Shown one piece after another: positions 14,228 through 22,194 of a DNA stretch of 29,601 nucleotides. Both the position numbers and the translations under genes were made by a program. The notes beneath the pieces were generated by a model. That model was not told where the DNA came from. It searched no databases and was given only the letters and a program-made list of their open reading frames with translations. Source of the DNA: an uncultured Collinsella sp. (lineage in GTDB: Bacteria; Actinomycetota; Coriobacteriia; Coriobacteriales; Coriobacteriaceae); NCBI GenBank assembly GCA_900552755.1, contig USAY01000007.1, positions 1-29,601 of the forward strand. The letters run 5' to 3'. Position 1 is the stretch's first letter. Each line of letters starts with the position of its first letter.

Positions 14228-15750
14228 TGGCGTTCGAGACGTTTGCCGTGCATGCGGCCTGCATCCGCGGCGTTGAGGCAATTCCCGTTACCGTCGAGGT
14301 CTCGCTTGCCGGTGGCGTTCCGGGCATCCAGATGCTCGGCATCCCGAGTATGGAGGTGATGGAGTCACGTGGTCGTATTCGCTGTGCGATGCGCTCGGCC
14401 GGGTTCGAGATCCCGCGCTCGGGCATTACGGTCAATCTGGCGCCCGGCGATATTCGCAAGACCGGTAGCGGCTTTGATCTGCCCATCGCCATCGCGGTTC
14501 TAGCGGCCGATGGTCAGATTCCCCGCGACAACCTCGATCGTTGTCTTATCGCCGGCGAGCTCGGCTTGGACGGCACGGTGCTTCCTGTCAAAGGCGAGGT
14601 GGCGTTTCAGCTATTGGCTCGCGACATGGGGCTGTCTTTTATCGCCGGCAGGTCCGACCAGCATGTGCCACTCGCGGGCGTGGATTGCGGCTTTATCGAC
14701 CATCTGTCTCAGCTTGCTCACGGCATGGGCGATGCCGCACGGCACTACTTGGATTTCGAGGGTGTCGAGGCGACCTTTGAGCCCGAGCTCGACTATGCCG
14801 ACGTGCTGGGGCAGGAAGTCGCTAAACGCGGCATGGCGCTTGCGGCGGCAGGAGAACTCGGCTTGCTCATGATCGGGTCTCCGGGATCGGGCAAGACGAT
14901 GCTCGCACGCCGTATGACCGGCATCCTGCCCGAGCTTTCCGTTGAGGATCAGCAGGAGGCACTGTGCATCCATTCGGTTTTGGGTGAGAACATTGATGGC
15001 TTGTTGGCGGGGCACCGCCCCTTCCGCAGTCCCCACCACAGTATTTCGACCGCAGGCCTTATCGGCGGCGGGCGCCCGGTGCACCCGGGTGAGATCAGCC
15101 TTGCTCATGGCGGCGTGCTCTTTTTGGACGAGCTTGCCGAGTTTCCCACGGGCGTACTGCAGACGCTCAGACAGCCTATCGAGCGCGGCTACGTCAGGAT
15201 CGTACGCGTCGACGGGGCCTTTACCTTCCCGTCGCGCTTTCAGCTGCTGGCTGCGAGCAATCCCTGTCCCTGCGGCTTTTTGGGCGATCGCGAGGTGCCG
15301 TGTCGCTGCTCGGCGGCGATGGTCGAGCGCTATCGGTCTAAACTGCGCGGTCCTTTGGCCGACCGTATCGACATGATGATCGATGTGACCCGTCCCGACC
15401 CCCAAGTGATTATCGAGGGTGCGGAGGGTATGTCGTCGGCCGAGTTACGTGACTACGTTGTGCGCGGTCGCGCCTTTCGCGCTTGGCGCGAATCCCGTAT
15501 GGACGATGCGGATGCCGAGGCCGAGGATGACGAGACGCGGTCCATTGACGGCGTCGTTTCGACCTTTGAGCTCGATGATGCGGCGGAGAAGTGTGTGCTC
15601 GGCCTGTCGAAGCGCACGCATCTTACGGGTCGCGGCATCGTGCGCCTGGTGCGTATCGCGCGTACAATCGCCGACGTCGCCGAGAGCGAGCAAGTGACGC
15701 AGGACCACGTGCTCGAGGCGGCGATGTACCAGGGAAGGAGGGACCAATGA
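14227..15750 (+). CDS. comM: ComM/YifB family Mg-chelatase-like AAA+ ATPase
   Basis: The 507-residue protein has the N-terminal Lon-like fold (VEVSLAGGVPGIQMLGIP...MESRGRIRCAMRSAGFEIP...VNLAPGDIRKTGSGFDLPIAIAVLAA), then the AAA+ module with Walker A GSPGSGKT at 217-224, the PHHSIS motif and Walker B GVLFLDELAEF. The C-terminal Mg_chelatase_C region contains KRTHLTGRGIVRLVRIARTIADV. In naturally competent bacteria ComM is a helicase that promotes branch migration of incoming DNA, and its place beside dprA fits that role. Both ends overlap neighbours: its ATG with the yraN stop, its TGA with the dprA start. Confidence 0.96.
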   Translation: MAFETFAVHAACIRGVEAIPVTVEVSLAGGVPGIQMLGIPSMEVMESRGRIRCAMRSAGFEIPRSGITVNLAPGDIRKTGSGFDLPIAIAVLAADGQIPRDNLDRCLIAGELGLDGTVLPVKGEVAFQLLARDMGLSFIAGRSDQHVPLAGVDCGFIDHLSQLAHGMGDAARHYLDFEGVEATFEPELDYADVLGQEVAKRGMALAAAGELGLLMIGSPGSGKTMLARRMTGILPELSVEDQQEALCIHSVLGENIDGLLAGHRPFRSPHHSISTAGLIGGGRPVHPGEISLAHGGVLFLDELAEFPTGVLQTLRQPIERGYVRIVRVDGAFTFPSRFQLLAASNPCPCGFLGDREVPCRCSAAMVERYRSKLRGPLADRIDMMIDVTRPDPQVIIEGAEGMSSAELRDYVVRGRAFRAWRESRMDDADAEAEDDETRSIDGVVSTFELDDAAEKCVLGLSKRTHLTGRGIVRLVRIARTIADVAESEQVTQDHVLEAAMYQGRRDQ

Positions 15751-16682
15751 TGGCCGAGGGGACCTTCGAGCTGCATCCAGGTAACGCGTTGTATCCCGAG
15801 ACCGTTTTGGAGCTTTCTGATGTACCTCAGACGCTCTATGTGCGCGGCAACCCCGAGGTGCTTTCGACGCCCGCGCTCTCCATCATCGGCGCGCGAAAGG
15901 CCTCGCCGTATGGTCTTGCCGTGGCAGAGCTTGCGGCAAAGGTTGCGGTCGAGGCGGGAGTGACGGTAGTTTCGGGCGGCGCGGTCGGTTGTGACCAGGC
16001 CTCGGGTTGGGCTGCGGTCAACGCCGGCGGCAAACACGTCGTGGTAATGGGGACGGGTGCCGACGTGGTCTACCCGCGTTCGAGCGCGGGGCTTATTACG
16101 CGCACGCTCGATACGGGTGGCGCGGTCGTGTCGATCTCTCCGTGGGGCATGGGTCCGCGCAAGTTTGCCTTTCCGCGCCGCAATCGCGTGATTGCCGCGC
16201 TTTCGCAGGCGCTCTTTGTGTCGGAGGCCGGCATGCCCTCGGGCACGTTCTCGACGGCGGAGGCCGCCATGGACCTGGGGCGCGAGCTGCTTGCGGTACC
16301 GGGATCCATCTTGTCACCCGAGTCGCGCGGGACCAACTACCTCATCGCCAACGGGGCCTGCTGCATTATCGACGAGGAATCTATTGAGATGGCCATCTCG
16401 CGAATCTACGGCACCTTGCGCTATTCGCGTCCCGATGCGCCCGGTATCGCCGATCTGGACCCCATGCAGCAGACCGTGATGCATGCGCTCATCGCCTCTC
16501 CGCTCAAGGTCGACGACATCGCGGCGCTCGTCTCACTCGATGCTGTCGGCGTACTCAAACTCTTGGGTTCGCTTGAACTCGAGGGCCTTATCGAGCGCAT
16601 GATGGATGGAAGGTATGCGCCCTCCAAGTTTGCCCTTCACGCCCAGACGCCCTTCGGTCACAATGGAAAACGTGTCAATTAG
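15747..16682 (+). CDS. dprA: DNA processing protein DprA
   Basis: DprA binds single-stranded DNA and loads RecA during transformation. The 311-residue product has the Rossmann-like fold: ALSIIGARKASPYGLAVA, VVSGGAVGCDQASGWAAVNAGGKHVVVMGTGADVVYP, FPRRNRVIAALSQALFVSEAGMPSGTFSTA and ESRGTNYLIANGA. A C-terminal winged-helix (DML1-like) segment, MQQTVMHALIASPLKVDDIAALVSLDAV...LEGLIERMMDGRYA, follows. The N-terminal SAM/HhH domain found in longer homologues is reduced or absent. The start could be ATG 15747 or the adjacent ATG 15750; AAGGAGGG lies four or seven bases upstream. The gene overlaps comM by four bases. Confidence 0.96.
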   Translation: MMAEGTFELHPGNALYPETVLELSDVPQTLYVRGNPEVLSTPALSIIGARKASPYGLAVAELAAKVAVEAGVTVVSGGAVGCDQASGWAAVNAGGKHVVVMGTGADVVYPRSSAGLITRTLDTGGAVVSISPWGMGPRKFAFPRRNRVIAALSQALFVSEAGMPSGTFSTAEAAMDLGRELLAVPGSILSPESRGTNYLIANGACCIIDEESIEMAISRIYGTLRYSRPDAPGIADLDPMQQTVMHALIASPLKVDDIAALVSLDAVGVLKLLGSLELEGLIERMMDGRYAPSKFALHAQTPFGHNGKRVN

Positions 16683-16696
16683 AAAGGTGTTTGCAG

Positions 16697-18034
16697 ATGC
16701 AGTTCGATCAGGTGACGGTTATCGGTGGCGGTCTGGCGGGTTCGGAATGCGCGATCCAGCTGGCAGACCGCGGGTTTGCCGTAAAGCTGTGCGAGATGCG
16801 CCCCCAGGTGAGCTCCCCGGCTCACCATACCGATCACCTGGCAGAGCTCGTCTGCTCCAATTCGTTTAAGTCGACCCGTCCGGATTCCGCGGCTGGTTTG
16901 CTGAAGGCCGAGCTTGAGCGCATGGGTTCAGTCCTGCTCGACTGCGCCCATCGCGCGGCTGTTCCCGCCGGTGGCGCCTTGGCGGTCGATCGCGTCAAGT
17001 TTTCCGAGTTTGTCGAGGCCGAGGTTGCCGCCCGTCCCAATATCGAGGTCGTGCACGGCGAGGTCACGCAGATTCCCGAGGGTCACGTGGTCATTGCCGC
17101 GGGCCCGCTGTGTTCACCGGCGCTGAGCGAAGAGGTCATGAAGCTCGTCGGTGGCGACGCCCTTGCGTTCTTCGATGCCGCGGCGCCGATCGTTGATGCC
17201 TCCACGCTCGATATGGACGTGCTGTTCTCGCAGTCGCGCTACGAGGAGCAGGGGGGCGGCGACTATCTCAACGCTCCGCTCAACAAGGAGGAGTACGAGG
17301 CCTTTATCGAGGCGCTTACTACGGCCGACCGCGTGGTGCTTAAAGACTTTGAGGGCGGCGATCTGTTCCAGGCCTGCCAGCCTGCCGAGGAAGTTGCGCG
17401 CACCGGCAAGGACGCCATTCGCTTTGGCGCCATGAAGCCCGTCGGCCTCACCGACCCGCGTACCGGACGTCGCCCCTGGGCGGCGATTCAGCTGCGTGCC
17501 GAAAACAAGGAGAAGACCGCCTATAACCTGGTGGGCTTCCAGACCAACTTGACCTTTGGCGAGCAGAAGCGCGTCTTCCATATGGTGCCGGGCCTGGAGA
17601 ACGCTGAGTTCTTCCGCTACGGTGTCATGCACCGCAATACCTTTGTCGACGCCCCGCACGTGCTCGATGGCACCTTTGCCGTGCCCGGTACCGGTGTGCG
17701 CCTGGCCGGTCAGATCACCGGCACCGAGGGGTACATGGAAGCCGTGGCGACCGGTCTGCTCGCGGCACTCAACACCTATGCCGAGGCTATCGGTGCCGCG
17801 GGCGTCGAGTTGCCCCGCGTGGGCGCCCTGGGTGCGCTCGTGGGCTATGCGACCGATCCTGCCACCGTGGGCTATCAGCCCATGCATGTCAACTTTGGCC
17901 TGGTGCCGCCACTCGAGGATGGTAAGCGCCGCAGCAAGCGCGACCGCTACCAGGCCTATGCGGACCGTGCGCTCGAGGCCCTTGACGCCTATCTGGCTAC
18001 TCGCCCCGATCTGTTTGGAGGCGACCGGTCATAG
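16697..18034 (+). CDS. trmFO: tRNA (uracil-54-C5)-methyltransferase, folate-dependent, TrmFO
   Basis: TrmFO makes ribothymidine at position 54 of the tRNA T-loop, using methylenetetrahydrofolate and FADH2. The 445-residue protein begins with the FAD-binding motif VTVIGGGLAGSECAIQLADRG. CSNSFKST follows, with C53 at the position of the catalytic-site cysteine of the Bacillus enzyme, and then the GidA-like segments RAAVPAGGALAVDRVKFSEFVE, FGAMKPVGLTDPRTGRRPWAAIQLR and GQITGTEGYMEAVATGLLAALN. The ATG has AGAAAGGTG upstream; a TTG two codons earlier is possible. It follows dprA by only 14 bases and its TAG overlaps the proposed start of the recombinase gene. topA, which separates dprA and trmFO in Bacillus, is missing here. 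Confidence 0.97.
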   Translation: MQFDQVTVIGGGLAGSECAIQLADRGFAVKLCEMRPQVSSPAHHTDHLAELVCSNSFKSTRPDSAAGLLKAELERMGSVLLDCAHRAAVPAGGALAVDRVKFSEFVEAEVAARPNIEVVHGEVTQIPEGHVVIAAGPLCSPALSEEVMKLVGGDALAFFDAAAPIVDASTLDMDVLFSQSRYEEQGGGDYLNAPLNKEEYEAFIEALTTADRVVLKDFEGGDLFQACQPAEEVARTGKDAIRFGAMKPVGLTDPRTGRRPWAAIQLRAENKEKTAYNLVGFQTNLTFGEQKRVFHMVPGLENAEFFRYGVMHRNTFVDAPHVLDGTFAVPGTGVRLAGQITGTEGYMEAVATGLLAALNTYAEAIGAAGVELPRVGALGALVGYATDPATVGYQPMHVNFGLVPPLEDGKRRSKRDRYQAYADRALEALDAYLATRPDLFGGDRS

Positions 18035-18951
18035 CCTTTGACCTGTACGACACCGTCGACTCGTTTATCGCCTATATCGCACGCGTCGAGGGACTTTCTC
18101 CCAACACGGTGACGGCCTATGGCTCGAGGCTGGAGCGCTTTGCTGCCTGGTGCGAACGCGAGGGCATCGACGCTCGCGCCGCCGACGTACGGACCGTTCG
18201 TTCCTATTTGGCCGAGCTGTCGCGTGGCCAGGTGGCGGCTCGGACCCTTGCGGCACACCTGTCTGCCATTCGCTCACTCTATCGGTGGATGGCTGTCGAG
18301 GGGATTGTCGAGGGCGATGCGGTCTCGGCGATCGCATCGCCCAAGCTGCCGCGTGACCTGCCGGGCGTCCTTACGACCCAGCAGGTTGAGGCGCTGCTCA
18401 AGACGCCTGATACCTCGACGCCCGCGGGACTGCGCGATGCGGCGATGCTTGAGTTGCTCTATGCCTCCGGCGCGCGAATCTCGGAGCTCGCGGCGCTCAA
18501 CGTGGAGTCTATTGGTTGGTCCGAGCGAACGCTGCGACTTTGGGGCAAGGGGAGCAAAGAACGTATCGTCCCCCTGTATCGTCGTGCGCTCGAGGTGACT
18601 CGTTTCTATATTGAGGAGGGGAGGCCGGTGTTGCTCGCTCAGGCAAAGCGCCGTGACCCCGCCACCGGGCCGCATCCGCTGCTTATATCGGTGCGCGGCA
18701 ATCGCATGAGTGCCGCCATGCTCAGGCGGCGGTTCCATACGCTGGCGACGCTCGCCGGCATTCCGGCCGACATCGCCCCGCATGCGATGCGCCATACCTT
18801 TGCGACCGACTTGCTCGAGGGCGGTGCGGACCTGCGCTCGGTTCAAGAGCTGCTGGGCCATGCGAGCCTGTCCACGACGCAGATTTACACACATCTCACA
18901 CCCGATCGGCTCAAACGTGCCGTGGCTCAAGCCCATCCCCGCGGCGAATAG
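18031..18951 (+). CDS. xerC: XerC-type tyrosine recombinase, non-standard start
   Basis: The 306-residue protein has the N-terminal SAM-like core-binding domain (FIAYIARVEGLSPNTVTAYGSRLERF...RTLAAHLSAIRSLYRWM) and the catalytic domain with R149 (SGARISEL), K173 (GKGSKER), H251-R254 (HAMRHTFATD), H277 (LLGHASLSTTQ) and the nucleophile Y286 (IYTHLTP). Xer enzymes resolve chromosome dimers at dif. From the in-frame stop at 17983 to GTG 18109 there is no ATG, GTG or TTG, and starting at GTG 18109 would delete the conserved first helix. The best start is ATA at 18031, which overlaps the trmFO TAG (ATAG) and has GGAGG nine bases upstream. CTG 18043 is a weaker choice. With ATA the length equals the family norm. 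The position after trmFO matches codV of Bacillus. Confidence 0.9.
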   Translation: MAFDLYDTVDSFIAYIARVEGLSPNTVTAYGSRLERFAAWCEREGIDARAADVRTVRSYLAELSRGQVAARTLAAHLSAIRSLYRWMAVEGIVEGDAVSAIASPKLPRDLPGVLTTQQVEALLKTPDTSTPAGLRDAAMLELLYASGARISELAALNVESIGWSERTLRLWGKGSKERIVPLYRRALEVTRFYIEEGRPVLLAQAKRRDPATGPHPLLISVRGNRMSAAMLRRRFHTLATLAGIPADIAPHAMRHTFATDLLEGGADLRSVQELLGHASLSTTQIYTHLTPDRLKRAVAQAHPRGE

Positions 18952-19000
18952 TGGCTGGGACGTCCCGCGCCGCACCGAGGTGTGTGGTTTTGATTGCGGG

Positions 19001-19029
19001 TTGGCAGGAAGAAGCATTCCTGCTATCAT
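19001..19029 (+). promoter_or_regulatory. Sigma-70-type promoter of rpsB
   Basis: TTGGCA (19001-19006) and TATCAT (19024-19029) each differ from consensus by one base and are separated by 17 bases. The transcript would start near 19036. Confidence 0.75.
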
Positions 19030-19035
19030 TCATCG

Positions 19036-19170
19036 GGTTGCTTCACGGCAACATGTTTTTATCACGCACGCGCGGCTACTTCATACCGTGGTGCCCGGGC
19101 TTTGGTAGCACATGTCCGGGTTGGTTTTGGAGGATGACCCCGCGCGGAGGCAAACCACAGGAGGTTTAAC
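19036..19170 (+). promoter_or_regulatory. Structured leader of rpsB
   Basis: The ~135-base leader can close a long-range stem, CGCGCGG (19069-19075) with CCGCGCG (19140-19146). Within it lies a smaller stem, CCCGG (19094-19098) with CCGGG (19116-19120). The AGGAGG at 19159-19164 lies just outside. A leader of this size before rpsB suggests autoregulation by ribosomal protein S2, which is known in other bacteria, but I cannot match it to a described leader class. Confidence 0.35.
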
Positions 19171-19899
19171 ATGGCTACCAAGATTAATATCCGCACCCTG
19201 CTCGAGGCCGGCTGCCACTTCGGTCACCAGACCCGTCGCTGGAACCCCAAGATGAAGCCGTTCATCTTCGGTGAGCGCAACGGCATCTATATCCTTGACC
19301 TCAAGCAGACCATCCTCGACGCCGACCAGGCCTACACCTTCGTCAAGAACGTCGCCAAGGGTGGCAACGTGCTGTTCGTCGGCACCAAGAAGCAGGCTCA
19401 GGAGGCCGTCAAGAACGCTGCTGAGCGCGCCAACATGCCTTACATCAACCAGCGTTGGCTCGGCGGTATGCTGACCAACTTCGTCACCATCCGCTCCCGC
19501 ATCAACCGCATGGAGGAGCTCGAGGCCATGGTCGAGGACGGCCGCATGGCTGTTCTGCCCAAGAAGGAGCAGGCTGTGCTCGGCAAGGAGCTCACCAAGC
19601 TCCAGACCAACCTCGGCGGCGCCCGCGACATGAAGGGTCTGCCCCAGGCTCTCTTCGTCATCGACACCAAGCGCGAGGAGAACGCCATCAAGGAGGCTCA
19701 GCGCCTGAACATCCCCGTCGTCGCTCTGATCGACACCAACTCCGATCCCGACGAGGTCGAGTACGGCATCCCCTGCAACGATGACGCTATCTCCGCTGTC
19801 ACCCTTATGTGCGAGCTCATGGCTGACGCCTGCCTCGCTGGCTCCGGCAAGGAGCAGGTCTCCGAGGCCGAGATGGCCGCTGAGCCCAAGGCCGAGTAA
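19171..19899 (+). CDS. rpsB: 30S ribosomal protein S2
   Basis: The 242-residue protein has all standard S2 blocks: INIRTLLEAGCHFGHQTRRWNPKMKPFIFGERNGIYILDL, FVGTKKQAQEAVKNAAERANMPYINQRWLGGMLTNF, LPQALFVIDTKREENAIKEAQRLNIPVVALIDTNSDPD and a short alanine- and glutamate-rich tail. S2 binds the small subunit late and is needed to recruit S1 or stabilise mRNA binding. AGGAGG lies six bases before the ATG. It forms an operon with tsf, 45 bases downstream, as in most bacteria. Codon use is extremely biased, fitting high expression. Confidence 0.99.
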   Translation: MATKINIRTLLEAGCHFGHQTRRWNPKMKPFIFGERNGIYILDLKQTILDADQAYTFVKNVAKGGNVLFVGTKKQAQEAVKNAAERANMPYINQRWLGGMLTNFVTIRSRINRMEELEAMVEDGRMAVLPKKEQAVLGKELTKLQTNLGGARDMKGLPQALFVIDTKREENAIKEAQRLNIPVVALIDTNSDPDEVEYGIPCNDDAISAVTLMCELMADACLAGSGKEQVSEAEMAAEPKAE

Positions 19900-19944
19900 A
19901 TCAGTCTTAGTTAATTCTTTTTCATCTCTTTGAAAGGAACCACA

Positions 19945-20814
19945 ATGGCCCAGATTACCGCCGCTATGGTCAAGCAGCTCCGCGAGATGACCGACTCCCC
20001 GATGATGGAGTGCAAGAAGGCTCTCGTCGAGGCTGACGGCGACATGGACGCCGCTGTCGACGTTCTGCGTAAGAACGGCCTTGCCAAGGCTGCCAAGAAG
20101 GCTGGCCGTGAGACCAACGAGGGCGCTGTCGCCGCGTTCGTCTCCGAGGATGGCAAGACCGGCGCTCTGCTCGAGCTCTCCTGCGAGACCGACTTCGTTG
20201 GCTCCAACGCCAAGTTCACTGGCTTTGCTTCCAAGGTCGCTGAGGTTGTCGCTACCACCGAGCCTGCTGACGTCGACGCTCTGCTCGAGAAGCCGATGGG
20301 CGAGGAGACCGTTTCCTCCGAGCTCACCGAGATGATTCACATCATGGGCGAGAACATGAAGATCTCCCGCTTCGCTGCCCGCAAGGCCGAGAACGGCGCG
20401 CTCGCTTCTTACATCCACATGGGTGGTAAGATCGGCGTTCTCGTCGAGTTCGCCTTCGAGAAGGCCGAGACCGCTCAGGCTGAGTCCTTCAAGACCTTCG
20501 CTCACGACGTTGCCCTTCAGGTTGCTGCCGTCGCCCCGATCTGCGCTACCCGCGATCAGGTTCCTGCCGAGACCGTCGAGCACGAGAAGCAGATCTACAT
20601 GGCCCAGGCTGCCGAGTCCGGCAAGCCCGAGGCTATCCAGGAGAAGATGGCTGTCGGCCGTCTGGAGAAGTTCTACAAGCAGTCCGTGCTCACCGAGCAG
20701 GAGTTCATCAAGGACAGCTCCCTCACTATCAAGAAGTACGCTGAGCAGGTCTCCAAGGAGCTCGGCGACACCATTACCGTCGTTGCCTTTGACCGTCTGG
20801 TCCGTGGCGAGTAA
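19945..20814 (+). CDS. tsf: Elongation factor Ts
   Basis: EF-Ts recycles EF-Tu by exchanging GDP for GTP. The 289-residue product starts MAQITAAMVKQLREMTDSPMMECKKAL (UBA-like N-terminal domain with the family signature) and continues with the core contact segment ALLELSCETDFVGSNAKFTGFA, including the TDFV residues that contact EF-Tu. A second core repeat (IHMGGKIGVLVEF) and the ending SLTIKKYAEQVSKELGDTITVVAFDRLVRGE follow. The ATG at 19945 has AAAGGA upstream; an in-frame TTG five codons earlier overlaps that site. A strong terminator follows. Confidence 0.99.
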   Translation: MAQITAAMVKQLREMTDSPMMECKKALVEADGDMDAAVDVLRKNGLAKAAKKAGRETNEGAVAAFVSEDGKTGALLELSCETDFVGSNAKFTGFASKVAEVVATTEPADVDALLEKPMGEETVSSELTEMIHIMGENMKISRFAARKAENGALASYIHMGGKIGVLVEFAFEKAETAQAESFKTFAHDVALQVAAVAPICATRDQVPAETVEHEKQIYMAQAAESGKPEAIQEKMAVGRLEKFYKQSVLTEQEFIKDSSLTIKKYAEQVSKELGDTITVVAFDRLVRGE

Positions 20815-20837
20815 ATAAGCTCTTGTAGCTGGTAATG

Positions 20838-20872
20838 AGCAGGCTGTGGGTTTTACTCACAGCCTGCTTTTT
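20838..20872 (+). terminator. Rho-independent terminator after tsf
   Basis: AGCAGGCTGTGGG (20838-20850) and CTCACAGCCTGCT (20856-20868) form a 13-base stem with one wobble and a TTTTA loop, followed by a T-run. Confidence 0.92.
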
Positions 20873-20931
20873 CATGGCTCTTATCAGAGCCTTTGATATC
20901 ATATTGAAAGTCTAATTAAAGGAGGATCGCT

Positions 20932-21654
20932 TTGTCCGACATCCGATATAAACGCGTGCTTCTTAAGCTTTCCGGCGAAGCACTGATGGGCGACGGCCAA
21001 TATGGCATCGACCCCAAGGTTACCGACCATCTTGCCAAGCAGGTCAAGGAGCTGCTCGCCGTTGGCCATGAGGTCGGCGTCGTTGTCGGCGGCGGCAATA
21101 TTTTCCGCGGCATGGCCGGCGCTGCCGGTGGCATGGAGCGTGCTCAGGCCGACTACATGGGCATGCTGGCAACCGTTATGAACGCGCTCGCCCTGCAGGA
21201 TGCCTTCGAGCATAACGATGTTCCCTGCCGCGTGATGAGCGCTATCCAGATGAACGAGATCTGCGAGCCCTATATTCGCCGTCGCGCCATCAACCACCTT
21301 TCCAAGGGCAACGTCGTTATTTTTGCCGCCGGTTCGGGCAATCCGTACTTTACGACCGACACCGCCGCGGCTCTTCGTGCGTGCGAGATCGGCGCCGAGA
21401 TTCTGATTAAAGCCACCAAGGTTGACGGCATCTACGACAAGGATCCCGTCAAGTGCGCCGATGCCGTCCGTTTTGACAAGATTACCTATCACGAGGTGCT
21501 CGTCCGCGGTCTGCAGGTTATGGATTCCACGGCTACGGCACTGTGCCAGGATAACCGTATGCCGATTTTGGTCCTCAACATCGATGGCGAGGACACCGTC
21601 AAGCGCGCGCTTTCGGGTGAGCCCGTCGGCACGCTCGTCTATCAGGAGGATTAA
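20932..21654 (+). CDS. pyrH: UMP kinase
   Basis: PyrH phosphorylates UMP to UDP in pyrimidine nucleotide synthesis and belongs to the amino acid kinase fold, not the NMP kinase fold. The 240-residue protein shows RVLLKLSGEALMGDGQYGID, VGVVVGGGNIFRGMAGAA, FAAGSGNPYFTTDTAAALRACEIGAEILIKATKVDGIYDKDP and the C-terminal LNIDGEDTVKRALSGEPVGTLV. The start is TTG with GGAGG six bases upstream. It heads a tight group (pyrH-frr-uppS-cdsA-dxr) and follows the tsf terminator by about 60 bases, so a promoter is expected in that gap. Confidence 0.98.
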   Translation: MSDIRYKRVLLKLSGEALMGDGQYGIDPKVTDHLAKQVKELLAVGHEVGVVVGGGNIFRGMAGAAGGMERAQADYMGMLATVMNALALQDAFEHNDVPCRVMSAIQMNEICEPYIRRRAINHLSKGNVVIFAAGSGNPYFTTDTAAALRACEIGAEILIKATKVDGIYDKDPVKCADAVRFDKITYHEVLVRGLQVMDSTATALCQDNRMPILVLNIDGEDTVKRALSGEPVGTLVYQED

Positions 21655-21656
21655 GC

Positions 21657-22193
21657 ATGGCAGAGAACATCACCGCCCATATGGACAAGTCGCTCGAGTC
21701 CCTCAAGCATAACTTCTCCAAGGTCCGTACCGGCCGCGCCAATGCCAACATTCTGTCCGACATCACCGTCGATTATTACGGTGTTCCCACGCCGGTCACG
21801 CAGGTTGCCGCCGTCAAGACCCCCGAGGCCCACATGCTGCTCATCGAGCCGTGGGACAAGGCACTCATCAATGCTATCGTCAAGGCCATCGGCGCTTCCG
21901 ATCTGGGTATTACCCCCAACTCCGATGGCACCGTCGTTCGTCTTCCGTTCCCGGCTCCCACTGAGGAGCGCCGTCGCGAGCTCGTCAAGGAGTGCCGCGA
22001 GTACGCCGAGCAGGCCAAGGTGTCTATCCGTAACATCCGTCGCGACTTCAACAACAAGCTCGAGCGCGATGAGGAGCTCACCGAGGACGATGTCCGTCGC
22101 GAGCAGGCCAAGGTCCAGAAGCACACTGATGAGTATGTCGCCAAGGTCGAGGAGCTTCTGAAGGAAAAAGAAGCCGAGGTCATGGAGATCTAA
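21657..22193 (+). CDS. frr: Ribosome recycling factor
   Basis: RRF splits post-termination ribosomes together with EF-G. The 178-residue protein has the three-helix bundle and small beta domain: ESLKHNFSKVRTGRANANILSDITVDYYGVPTPVTQVAAV, LLIEPWDKALINAIVKAIGASDLGITPNSDGTVVRLPFPAPTEERRRELVK and NIRRDFNNKLERDEELTEDDVRREQAKVQKHTDEYV. It is slightly shorter than the usual 185 residues. AGGAGG within the last pyrH codons drives the ATG, two bases after the pyrH stop. Confidence 0.98.
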   Translation: MAENITAHMDKSLESLKHNFSKVRTGRANANILSDITVDYYGVPTPVTQVAAVKTPEAHMLLIEPWDKALINAIVKAIGASDLGITPNSDGTVVRLPFPAPTEERRRELVKECREYAEQAKVSIRNIRRDFNNKLERDEELTEDDVRREQAKVQKHTDEYVAKVEELLKEKEAEVMEI

Positions 22194-22194
22194 G

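Noticed and set aside
19081..20583. 500-codon open frame on the minus strand opposite rpsB and tsf
   Set aside because: It covers the intergenic gap and two certain sense genes, and its composition is an antisense artefact of strong codon bias.
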